64,000 nucleotides of DNA, from positions 42,575,812 through 42,639,811 of the forward strand of contig NC_060259.1 in the NCBI RefSeq assembly GCF_921293095.1, written 5' to 3'. Each line of letters starts with the position of its first letter. The first letter of the stretch is position 1. Position numbers and translations under genes: made by a program. Under the pieces are notes generated by a model that saw nothing but the letters and a program-made list of their open reading frames with translations, did not search any database and had not been told where the DNA came from. This document shows positions 9,960 to 21,367 of the stretch, piece after piece. The stretch is from Ischnura elegans (lineage: Eukaryota > Arthropoda > Insecta > Odonata > Coenagrionidae).

Positions 9960-11650
9960 GTTATAAGAGAGAATTATTTTATAGATCGAATGGATGTCAC
10001 ACCCGCAGAAACTCCCAGGCGGCAGGTGTATATTATATAAAGTACGTGAACACATCCGAGAAAACAATATTTCATTCATTGGCTTAAAAACATATTGTAC
10101 TTACGCTCGCGGTGTATCCATTCTTGCTCTTCGTGATGGTGCTGTTCAAAACACCGCTACCAACCCAAGTTATGGGTAGGAATGTATCAAGGATCTTCAA
10201 TTGCTACCAACCTCCAACGAGGTAGCGATGAGAAGCGAGTCGCATCTACGAGAGTGACGTAACACCACGACCGTGATAGCCTTCATGACGGTCCCATACA
10301 CGATCGCTCGTTGACAGCAACGTGATAGTGGACCGCCATCGCTCGCCGTCGTCGATATCGCATTTACGTAATCAAGGTGCTGGGCACAAAAAACTAGTCA
10401 GGTTTACACCAACTCCTTCTGATATTCAAACGCTAATCGTCATAGTGATTTTCTTTTCTTCGGTAAGAGATATGTGGTGCGAACTTTCCGAGGCCTGGGA
10501 AAAAACACGTTCCGATTACTGGCAAAGGAAATTACGCACAAGCTAATGAACGTGCCAAGTGGACATTGAATCGAAACTGCAGTCTCGGTAATGCGAGGAA
10601 TGACTGAAAATATAGAAGCCGCAGGAGATACTATCCTGTAAACTGCAGTAAAAACCGTTGCGACCCGTCGAAGAGGGCTGAGAAGGCCAAAAAATTTCTG
10701 TATAATAGCCTAGGGGATTACATAGGGGAGGCCTCAGTCCATTCCCTAAAGGCTTGCTTCATGTTGTTATTTCGCTTCGCCCGTTAATCGGTTTTCAAAT
10801 GAATCGCATTGCTACGATCAGCGACATTTATTCTCAGTATTTTCAATGTACTATTTTTCGCTCGCGAGGAATAGCAGTAAAAAATAATGAATGCGATTAA
10901 TAATTTAGCCATGAATTTTTTCGGTTTTCAGGCTAGTTAGTTTCGAATTTCGGTTAACAGGCCTAATTATTGTGTATTTCCCAGTGACCTTCGAATCGCT
11001 CTTCCGTCTGCGTCGCGAATGGCGTCTTCTGTTAGTCTATTTCTATGCGCAGTGGGCGGTAACACATCTAATGACCGGCTGGAGATTCCACAATTTTAAC
11101 ATACGTGACGATGAAGTTCTTTCGCAACAGAGGTGAACGGTTCATTCGTTTGATTCAACTCATTTCGAATCCCATTGGCGGCTCCGGTCTTCGTAACCTC
11201 CCCTTCCCATGCCACCCTCCGTCGCCTCTTTGCCTCTTGCCGCGTCTGTTTTCAGTAGCATATCCAACGTGCCAAAAGCTGTCGCGTGATACTGACGTGC
11301 TTGGGGCTTGCCTTACTTTGCTAGGATCGCGTTCACTTTTGACTATAACTGCACAGACCCCACGGAAAGACTCGCGACACGGAACACATCGCCGTAATGG
11401 ACACTATGATCATGCGTTGCTGCCCCTATGAGTAAATGTATACAAGAATACTCTAGATGACTGCGCAACACCAAAAGTAGAGGCTAACACTTGAACCCCA
11501 AATTCAGTATTACTTTGGGAAATAGATAAAATTATCGACTAAAATACTCATAAATATATCTTTTGTCAACATCCTGATACTTCTCCTTCTTCGTGAAAAT
11601 GAAATTAAAAACAAATAATGAGCATAGATACTTAATTATTCCGCAATAAA
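9960..11650. other. Intergenic, nothing recognised
   Basis: Only short frames with no recognisable domains. Base composition is mixed, with a GC-richer part around 10200-10400 and 10980-11420. No RNA gene seen. Confidence 0.4.
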
Positions 11651-11657
11651 AATTAAT

Positions 11658-11700
11658 ACACGACCCGTGTTTCGTCGGAAATCTACATCATCAGAGGTTA
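11658..11700 (-). ncRNA. Hammerhead-ribozyme-like core, Penelope type
   Basis: The minus strand carries CTGATGA (11688-11694) and GAAAC (11669-11673), separated by 14 nt (TGTAGATTTCCGAC) and followed by ACGGGTCGTGT. CUGAUGA...GAAA is the hammerhead catalytic core, and the GATTTC spacer with a minimal stem II resembles the ribozymes in the pseudo-LTRs of Penelope-like retroelements. Stem II here is poorly paired, so activity is doubtful. No reverse transcriptase was recognised nearby. Confidence 0.55.
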
Positions 11701-11999
11701 TTACTTGGGAGCCGAGAATCGACCTAACCAAATATAGTTTAAATAAACGAATAAAAAATGTGTTTAACTACGAAGTGTTAATGGTCATTATTTCTTGTAC
11801 GCAACTCTTTCACAAATTAAATATGGAAAAAAGTGAACCAAATTTAATGGAAGTAAAATTTTTATTTTAAATAAATCAGATCCATTGCACGATCTCGGAT
11901 GTTGTCTTTTTTCACTTTCAATCTTGGTCCGATTCGCGGTGGACAACAATCGCTCTTGCCTGTGTTTACTCTTGTGGCAGCCCTTAGTAGGCGAAGGCA

Positions 12000-14900
12000 A
12001 ACGGTGGAGGGGGAAAAGGAAGCATGAACGCTAGTTGGGGGGAGTGAATGGAAGAACTATAAGGGTTGCTAGGGTCCTATCGAGCATAGAGTTTGCTTTT
12101 ATCTCGTGCCGAGTGCGAACAGATTAGATAGAGGGCTCCGAAGGCCGGGCTCCATGCTGGGAGCATGACATTTTGGGCGCGGGCTCATTCATCGATTTTT
12201 TCTAAACGGAAAAGTTAAGAAGCAGTTTGCCTTGACTGGGACATTCACGATTGTCCGTGGCCAAAAACACCTTTGCATCACGGTTTTGGAGCTGAAACTG
12301 CCAGTAAACGATTCATTCATTATTTGTGCCAAGTCACATTCATTTTCAAGATATTAAGTTCCAAAGTCAGCCTTTCAATACCTTCAAGACCTGGTATGTT
12401 ATGCCGCTGGATGTGGTGGAAGTTCTAATTATTAGTTAAATGAGACATCGCAAAATAAATCCTTGGGAAAGATTGCAATGTCTCGTTTAACTAACCTTGA
12501 TGGTCGTTAACGGATGGTACGCGTAATCTCCAAACATTAAAGTCAGTGAAATACCTCCTACCGCCGATTTCTTCAGCCATATCTTAGGTTTCACATTGGC
12601 ATTGCATTTTACCTGCCTTTGGTGGGGTGTCATTATTCAGAGAAATACAGACTTAAGAGGACGAGTCACTCCCAATCTAACGGCCGTATTTTGTATCTTA
12701 AGTACTCATTTAAAAATTGCGTTATCTTAATATTTTGATGATATGTACGGTAAATTTTTTTCTCCATTTGCCTGTATCGCGAATAAAAAATAAATCATAT
12801 TGACAAATACTAAAGTAAAAATTTCAAATTTGAGATACAGGCAAATGTTGACATGGTCCCACTATAAAATGACGACAAAAAGTACTGACATAGAAGGAGC
12901 GATGGGTCTTCTTATGAAACCATTGGTATTGATTCGGAGAAGTTCTATAAGGATATGAGATCATGGTGGAAATATGTAACCAAACGAAATATTCCGAGTT
13001 GAAAGGTGATTTTTACGAAAAGGCAGAAGGAACAGCCAGATGTGAGGCGAGTCTATAAATTTCCTATCGATTCCAAGTCCTACATGACCTACTATGCTCT
13101 GCCATGTAGGACCTCTACGAGCTATCGACATGGTGGCGGAGAGTGAACTAGCCATTGCGAATATAATTGAAACTAATTATTTAATTGCTGTTGTTACAAA
13201 ATTGTAAGATATAAATATACAGCTATGGAAACAGGCGACAAATGAATTGTATTATAAAAAAATTAACCTACTAGAGTGCATTGAGAGAGAGCCTGCAATG
13301 AATTTGTTAAGGTATGCTTGGTTAAGTTACATGCCATTATCTTTGATTGCCCATGATTCGAGTATGACTGGTTTTATAATTGGAACTCCATATGTCTCCT
13401 GATGAAATATTCATTCCATAGGTCGATGTTTGGAAATCAGTGCCTTGCGCGTTTCAAAAGGGGAGCAAAAGATGAGCTCTTTCGATCCATGTATTACGTG
13501 ACAACTGGGGGGGGGGGAGGAATATCTCGGAAAACTGTTAGCGCGGAAGGACTCGGAGTAGGCCTTATCCATTACACTATGAAATTTGCCATGTTGGCCT
13601 CATTCATTACTTCTCTCTGAGTTGTGGGACGGTGCACTTATGGTTGAGTTGATGGTCCCGTGGAAACCACGTAGGGATCATTACTTCAATTTAAGAATTT
13701 CAAGCCAGCCACAGTGTCTGCTAAATTTCTTATGCGTTTTACTCAGTGCTGGGCACGAAGTGGAGATTTTCGGAGCGATTGTTTGCCGTGCCGACAATAG
13801 GAGCCACCGATTACTCATGATAGAGGCGGGATTTTCAAAGCGTCCTTTTACTGTATCACCTATGAACCATATCATCCCTCGGAAACATCATTCAGCGGTG
13901 GACTGTGTTACAAAGGCTAAAACTGACGCAACGAAAAAAAGGGAGATGTTAGAAGAAGTAATAATTTATTATAAATAGTTCATTTTGATGGTGTTTTCCA
14001 TGAGTATGTTTGGTTAGTTAGTTTTATGTGGCTACGGTTGTTACCCCGTGCTGGTGTATACTCAAAAAGAATTGTAATGTAAATAAAGAATTAATTCGCG
14101 GAACAACTGTAAAACTAAACAATGAGAGTCAACATATGCAGTAAATTTTTAATGTATTAATGGAAAATTTAAGAATGTCTTTAGAAAATGTTTTTCTCTC
14201 GTGTAAATATGTTTTTAATTTTTTTCTGAATGCACACGGAGATTTATGCGTGTAAAAGTATTTGAAATCCATTTGCATTTCGCAGCAGGCGCATCAATAT
14301 CGTGGTGCAATCCTGGGATTCGGCTCAGGCAGTGACGTTTTACTCACCGCTCCGAAAACGTCCGTATCCTCCGATTAACTCCTTTCCCTCGTCTTGCTTC
14401 CGATTGACGCCCGGCCTCCACTGGTTTAGTACCGGAGGGCTCTGGTGAAAGCACTACGACTTAATTCAACGATTCTGGCACAGACAAGTGCCTCCGGTTC
14501 GCACCACTAGTCACTACTCCTCATTTCCCAACCAATCGACCGTCTCCTGAATGTTTCCTTTTTTAGGGTTTCTAACATAAAAAGAAACTTTTCAAGCATC
14601 TTTTATTCGTGTTCTTTCGTGTCATAATGGTTGATACTCAGTATGGGTATGGAATGTGGAAAAGGGTAGATTTGGGAATTTTGTGTTTCGGTTTAGAGGG
14701 TCTTTATCCAATGAGTGAATTAATTTTACCTTTTGTTTCTTTTTCAAATGATTTTGCGAAGCTCTTAATGAATGATTTCAGCATTTAAAAGTAATGGCAT
14801 TGGCACATATCCTCTGGAGAAGCTTTAATTTGCGATTGCAACAGTAAAAACTTTCATCAAAAAATCAACAGTTGTATTGGAGGCGAGACCTCTGGCTGTG

Positions 14901-16500
14901 TTATCAATGCATCGCTTGCAAGTCCTCGCTTACGTCGTCTAAATGCGCAGAACGTGAGAGGAGAAAATTATGGGAGGGGTAAAAGAAAGGAACGGAGAGG
15001 AAGAGAGAGCACAGGCAGAATGAACAACATAGCGCCAGAGCGTAAAAATGGAATTCCAAGCCGTGTTGGACTATCAACTCGCTGTGGAACATGAAGCGTG
15101 TTGCCGAAACTTAAGCGCTGACCTTACGCCAGCTCCAGGAAGGGACTTCACTCAACAAAGTGTACATATGTCAGAGTGGTTGTCGGATTCCGCGCATTGG
15201 ACCAATATCATAACGGCAAAATCCTAGATCACGTGATTGATACAATTGGCTGACCACAACGATATCGTTTGTTTCAATGTTTGTTTTTTCGAATGAAAAT
15301 TTTATTTTACTTGCGAAAATAGGAAGTTACAGCATTTAATATAGCCTATAAGTTTACCATTTGCTTACATTTCTTTTTATTCTGAAGTTGGGGTTTCAAT
15401 GTTAGCCAGGGGTGAAATGGTAGGATTGGGGATCACTTCATGGGCCTAAGCGACTGATTCCTACGATAATTTTTGTTTGCAGACGTAAATGTCAGATTTT
15501 TCTTTAAAATTAATTTTTGGTGCTTATACAGTAATTGCTGATTGTGCTGTGGGATATGCGTACAAGAGTATGGTCTTCCATTGTATGGACGCTCATGTGA
15601 ATGCATGGAGGTGACCATAAAATAATACCGTTCAAACCGGAGCTACTGCTTGCCGAGCGTCGATAACCTAACATTTTTCATACAAAGCCTTTTAAAACTT
15701 TTTAAACGAAAGGAAGAGTTGCGGATGATGTTAAGGGAACAAAGGAATAAATTTCCTTTCATTTTAATTCATTTAAATGGGTATTACGATCCAGTAGTTA
15801 CCGAGGTACGGCATATCAAACGACTAGAGTATCTCGAATTTTTGCAACGACTGAAAAATGTGGCCATTCTCTATTTTTTACTATCGTCGATTGGTTGAAA
15901 GTTAAGGAGACGCGTATTTATCCGTTTTTCGATGCCTCGTCTGCCTCTCGAGCTTTGCCCGGTGAAAATCGACGGCCGTAACCCTTCCGCAGAAGCTCGT
16001 GACGACACGTGCCCATGACGAGCGCGTCACGGCTTCTAACCTACTCCTCGGTCTCGCGCATCCGTCTCGCGTGGTTCGTTGTTGTTTACACCGGCGGGAA
16101 AATCATTCCTTCGATGGGCGGATGGGCGATGGGCTTCCCTGAACGAGTAATGGACTCGGAACTCTATTGATGTCACCAACTCGTGAATAGAGGACGGCTA
16201 CTATCACGTTTTCTGTTGATGAAAGGATGGGGTGAATGGAAATTTTTTCGTTGTAACTTCCAGTTACTCTCCATCTACCGGATTCTTTTCGAGGTAAAGA
16301 CCCCACTGCTACTGTCGGTGGCGTCATTTCAAAGAGAAGGCGTATTTTGCGTGGAGGGACGGCTCGCGGTTCCTTTGATGATCGCTTCCTATTATAAAGC
16401 AATGGGAAGGGGGCGAAGGTCATGTTCCGGGTTTTTGACTTATCTGGAGGTGGGGGAGGACTCTGCGGCCTTGGCAGATACTCGGTACATATCTCGGTGA
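12000..16500. other. Intergenic with small hairpins and a CpG-rich patch
   Basis: No gene recognised. Hairpins occur at 12432-12495 (20-bp arms around TTAGTTAAATGAGACAT) and 12766-12847 (CATTTGCCTGTATC and its complement). A CpG-rich stretch at about 15910-16100 could be the promoter of an unseen first exon, perhaps of the FAM185A-type gene downstream. A further stem at 16476-16516 pairs AGATACTCGGT with ACCGAGTATCT (one mismatch over 18 bp). Confidence 0.4.
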
Positions 16501-16549
16501 TATGAACCGAGTATCTCCTTAGTGTCTCTTGAGCCCTCTTTGTCCACGT

Positions 16550-17290
16550 AATGCCCTGCGGTCCACGTCCAGGGTGTTTGGCAGGAGTTGTGTGTTGAAC
16601 AACTTGTGCTCTTCATGGACATCAGAAATGTATTCCGCAACGTATGCTCTGGTCCGCAATCGTAAGATTAGTTTGATGCAGGTTTCCACCAAGTTCTTCT
16701 ATTCTGCTAAAAATGTATTCCATTTCACATCTTTCATTGCCTGTGTCATATATTTTATCCGAAGTCTTCTTTTTCCATTCTGCCATCCACTTGTGCCGTG
16801 ACTATTGTCTTTATCAGACCAACATGCATCAAAATATGCCCGATTATGTTGTTCCGACCCCTTTATAAAGTTTTCAAAGGCTCCTCTTCTATACTGCTTT
16901 TCTTCGAACTTCCTCATTGCTCACTCGGTCGATTCATTTGATCTCCATCATTCTGTAATGGCACCGCATTTTAAATGCCTCTTCCCTTGCTTTCTCTGCT
17001 GCTGTCATGGTCCTTGCCTCACTTCCTTTGTGAAGGATACTCCGAATGTAAGTTCTAAAGAATTGCTTCATTGTTCCCTTGCCTAAATTCACTGCTGTCA
17101 AATCCTTCTTTCTGTTGGATGCTCTCTTTGCCTGGACTATCTACTGCTATTTTAGTTCTTGCCTGTTCCATCGCTGATATTTTTTCTTCCCAAATATAAT
17201 AATTCATTTGCCTCTTCTGCTGCATCTCAGTTTTCTTATTACTGATTTTCAGCGGATACCTGTGAATGTCCTCCTTGTATTTACTAATTT
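16550..17290 (-). pseudogene. Non-LTR retrotransposon reverse-transcriptase C-terminus, degenerate
   Basis: Read on the minus strand across several frameshifts, this gives the familiar LINE C-terminal string: GSEARTMTAAEKAREEAFKM, then IDRVSNEEV, then IGHILMHVGLIKT and AQVDGRME, then the region around KDVKWNTF and NRRTWW. It is the end of the reverse-transcriptase/connection region found in many insect LINE proteins. Multiple stops and frameshifts make it a dead copy. It shares its family with fragments at 24190 and 35440. Confidence 0.7.
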
Positions 17291-17306
17291 CGTATGCCCA
17301 TTCGTT

Positions 17307-17364
17307 AATTTAATACAAAGCAAAACGGCACGGTTCGTCAATAACTGCTCCGAGCGAACAAAGA
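17307..17364 (+). pseudogene. Small LINE fragment
   Basis: LIQSKTARFVNNCSERTKS resembles the LINE segment KIQRKAARFVKNCYGRTDS read from the relic near 48954-49035. Short and isolated. Confidence 0.4.
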
Positions 17365-17619
17365 GTAGTGCTAAAAAGGTTTTTCACGAAATAAACGCGG
17401 CACTGGGAACTTCATCTTAGAACCGCACTTTATTTCCAGGTCCTACGGAAACGATAATACGAGAGAGTGATTTTTCCTAACGAAGGGGATTAAGGATTCT
17501 ATTGTTCTGCGAAAAATAAAGGACTTTAATAAATTTAATGTCGAGCTCAGGCAGTCAAGTTTTTGTGTTTATTTACATCTAAATATCCTCCTACGGGCTA
17601 AAGGCCTGCGACTTCTGAC

Positions 17620-17662
17620 ATTCCTCTTGCGGCGGTTTGCGGGGTATTATGTAGATTTAGGT
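17620..17662 (+). repeat. Dispersed short repeat, copy B (truncated)
   Basis: Contains TTGCGGGGTATTATGTAGAT-like sequence (TTTGCGGGGTATTATGTAGA) matching copy A; the upstream part is diverged. Confidence 0.55.
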
Positions 17663-18394
17663 ATATGCGGGCAGTGTGAGCCTCCCCAAATCATGCATCG
17701 AAACTTTCCACACACAATAACTACGGGGCAAACTGTTCTGTGGAGAACTTTAGTAACACGAAAAGGTTAGAAATAAAATCTATATTAATTATGCGGCGTC
17801 CGCATAAAATAAAGGAATAGTTTGGATAAATGCGGAGGAAACTGGAATCCAGGCATTAAAAAGGAACAGCATGCCTTTATTTGTCGTAGCGATTAATTCA
17901 ATGAATTGCCCTGCTGCCGATCTCCTAATAGTCTGGAGAAAGAACGAAATGCGAAATCTTACGTTCTGTGGCCTATATTGTGGCCTGTGGCTTTGGTGAA
18001 TCCATAGGGTGGGTGGGTGAATCGTACTTGCTGAACCGAAATCGATTTATCTCAAAGCGATTGTCCCTTGAATTCCTAAAGAGGGTGTTATCTCTTCATT
18101 TCCGTTTCCGTGACCCACGACTGAGCAATAAGATGCATCGGAATGCCATTTTTTAGCTTGCTTTCCAAATCTTTCTTTGTCAACATTTGCACATAGCTGC
18201 TAATATTGTTATGGGCGTCACCATTGGATGATTTCTGGTATTTATATGCAATTTATGTTCATGAACGAGGTAAACCTGAAATCCGGTCACCCTCAACGCG
18301 TGCAGTAACTATAGACTTAGACATAAACACTATGTTTCGCCATTGAATAGAATTTTAGGATTTTACTGATAAATTGGCAGTTAAAATAGTCTCT

Positions 18395-18491
18395 AATGGC
18401 CGTACAATTTGGCACTAATCATCAGTAAAATAAACACATACTGCATTAATTTGCGGGAATGTGACAGGTGGTGCCAAATTTTACAGCCATT
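18395..18491. repeat. Inverted repeat upstream of the FAM185A exon
   Basis: AATGGCCGTACAATTTGGCAC at 18395-18415 pairs with GTGCCAAATTTTACAGCCATT at 18471-18491 with two mismatches. Confidence 0.5.
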
Positions 18492-18774
18492 TGAGAATTT
18501 TTTAAGTGTCGATTTGTGGAGGCCATAGTGCTCAATTCCCATTAATTAACAGATACGTTGGTTGAAAAATTGCCAGCGTACTCAGCGATTAGTTTTTGGC
18601 TCGTTATTTACTGATGATTTGTTAGCCTGCTTTCTGAGATTTAATGCGGTAAAATGCTGGCTATTGTTGCATGTTTGTGTAGTTTATCTGTGAATTCAAT
18701 TTATTCCGTTGGTCATGGGAAATGTCTCTTGTTATTCTCTGTTTTTAATTCTATATTCACTCTTTTTTTTACAG

Positions 18775-21367
18775 ATGTAGATATTTACAGCAGGCTGGGA
18801 AATGTTTCAGTGGAGAGCTTTGTATCGAACCATCTGTCGGTCGATGCGGAAAATGGAGACGTCACTTGCAAAAAACTCAAATGTGGGAAGATGCTTCTCC
18901 GATCGCACAGTGGGAGTGTCAACTGTGAAGGGATGCTGTTGGGAAATATCAAAATAAGAGCTGGAAAGCTTGGGGTTTGTTCTCTTTTTTTGTTTCAGAC
19001 GCATGCTATGTTAATATGAGATAGTGTATCTTATGAATCAGTCAAAATGACTATTTGTTTTATTATTTATATATCTTTTGTTTTATTACTATTCGTTATG
19101 GCATAGCTAACCTTGAATAGCATTTTTAATTTAAGTAGAATTACTTTCGACCAGTGGCTCTTTCTTCTGTCTCCTTTAGACTCCTTCATTACTATCTTCG
19201 TGGATCCATTACATCTTAACTATTCTTATAAAGCTCCTTGCCCTGAATTCTTTCATTAGTTTACTGAGCTACTGTCATATTCCATATTCACTGCCGTACT
19301 TGACCCATTAGTGTATTTTTGGCTCTCAAAATGTTATGGTTTTTCTCTTAAAATGTTATGAATCATTTTTAGGTGATTACTGGAGTCAATTTCCAAGGAG
19401 ATCTACTTGAAGCTGAAACTGATGACGGTGAAATAGTTATTACTTCTGTATACTCCGACAGGTCATTCTTCACTACTAAAAAGGGCAGTATTAACCTCAA
19501 AAGTCTCCATCGAAAAAGTTCTGTCGCCATCCAAGAAGGAAATATTTCAATATGTAAGTTACTTTGTTGAGATTTCAATTTTTAACGATAATTAATGCTT
19601 GCATAGAGTTAATTTGTAATGGTGTTGAGCCCTCATTTAGTGGTGTTTCAAGTACATTCTGTGAAATCTCAGAGGCAAAGCTTTTCTAATTACGATGATA
19701 TGTTCAAATTCGTTGCACAGGTAAAATAATATTTTGGATATTCGGCAAATATCTTCCTCCATCACTGCCGGTATCGTGGTATTTAGAAGTCGTGATTATT
19801 TACACGGTGCTACCAGACAGCTGGTCTTTCCATCTCTCTCCCATTGTTACTTATTCTGTCCATTTGCTGTTAATCATAAGTGATTTATTTGTTAATGGAA
19901 TAGAATGTTGCCGGCGTCTGCAATGTGATTTGAATAACATGTTTCAAAACTATTCAGTAGTTTGCTTCTTAAAAGAAGTTAAATGCGGCCGATTGCTTCC
20001 TCGTCATTTACTAGCCCGTTTTCCAGCCGCCTGTTTATATTATCTGCAAAAGCCTCTGCTGCTCGCTCAAATATAGGATATTCTTCGCTGTTGTGTATTT
20101 TATTCACTTTATGCATCTTCATACCAGTCGCAATCGTCGCTACTGGACGGTATTTTCTCAAGGGGGAAAAGAGTGCGTGTTCGTTTCATCCCGATTTAAT
20201 CACAGGGTGACCAAGGGTGACCATTTCCCACTGCGTAAGTGCGTTTGATTTCTTCCCTCACTGCGATTTTTCGGGAAAATCTCCGCGAACTTATCTCCAT
20301 TTTCAAATTAAAGCAACTCGTGTCTGAAAGCTTGTATTTTCGGTAGAAATTAATTGAGCGACGAAAAACATCCATATGCTGAACACTTTTTGAAAAGTTT
20401 GAAGGTTGAACTTTGATAAAACTTATAGAAAGGGGGGATTATCCAATTTGACAGGGATCTCAATTCGCCCTCTAGCGTCAGTTGCTCTAACAAAGGTTGA
20501 CGTTAATGATGTAATTCTCTCGTACATGCCTTGAATAGAACCAGTGGCATCAACTTTTTATATTCTTCTCCTTTTTGCGTGGAAAATTTCGGTCGATTTT
20601 GCTAACGCATTTGCTCGAATTTACAAATAGAATTTTTTTCCGTGTTATTACGCTGAGAGATCAAAGAGTTGTGTGGAAGGCTCTCCTTCAACTTCGCATT
20701 GAAATATTTTTTATTTCAGAATAAGAATTTGATCAATTGTTTCCAAACGCTGGCGTATGCGATGCACGTGCGCGCACGATGTTATATATGAATACACGAT
20801 GGCAAGAACACGTTGAAACGCTCGACGTGTAATGACCAAATATGCGCGAATGTGTGAGGAGGAAATAGAGCCTGTTCTAATTTAGTTCCTGAATTCATTG
20901 TTCCGTTCATTGAATATTTTAACGCAAATGTCCAATCATACTAATTTATGTATTATCGAACCAAGGCTTGAAATCTTCTTTTGAATAGAAAAATTATAAA
21001 CTTAATTTTTTTGTTTTCAGTGGGTCTGGATGGCAGCCTAGAAGCTCGAGTTGATACTGGAAATGTGAAATTACAAGTTACCCAGTTGATTGAAGATTCT
21101 TTCATCGAAACAAAAAATGGTGATGTATCTTTGAGCATGGCCAATGATAATGTTTGTCTACTTGATCTTTTGGCCAAGGACATTGTGATACTAGATGATA
21201 GTTTAAGCTCGTCTGGAAGAATTGAACCATCAAGCAGTCTAAAATTGTTCAGAAGTTCGCCGAAAAATGATGAAACTCCAGCTGTGATGAAGGTGATTTG
21301 TGAGAAAGGTGAAGTGTGTCTGAAGGAAGAAAGTTGGATATCTTCTCTAAAAATTGGTGGACGTTAG
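18775..21367 (+). CDS. FAM185A-like protein, C-terminal three exons
   Basis: Three exons join in frame: 18775-18974, 19373-19553 and 21021-21367 (stop TAG at 21365-21367). Acceptors are TTTACAG, TTTTTAG and TTTTCAG; donors are GTTTGT and GTAAGT. The first exon enters with a split codon, so upstream exons exist but were not identified. The roughly 242-residue product is a chain of short repeating beta-strand units typical of DUF4097/adhesin-like beta-solenoid proteins: SRLGNVSVESF, ENGDVTCKKL, HSGSVNCEGM, GNIKIRAGKLG, DDGEIVITSVYS, KKGSINLKSL, DTGNVKLQV, KNGDVSLSM. It ends KEESWISSLKIGGR, which matches the conserved SWxxSLK ending of FAM185A. The biochemical role of this family is unknown; I assign family only. 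No AATAAA signal is obvious just after the stop. Confidence 0.75.
20866..20930 (+). repeat. Fragment of Harbinger-like MITE interior
   Basis: AAATAGAGCCTGTTCTAATT and the following GTTCCGTTC block match the interior of the 25005-25369 MITE (25250-25320). Lies in the last intron of the FAM185A-like gene. Confidence 0.45.

Noticed and set aside
13508-13520. G-run near 13508 as another MITE terminus
   Set aside because: No CAG-type end or matching inverted terminus nearby.
15910-16500. First exon of the FAM185A-like gene in the CpG-rich patch
   Set aside because: Open frames there show no beta-repeat pattern and no splice junction that joins the exon at 18775 could be supported.
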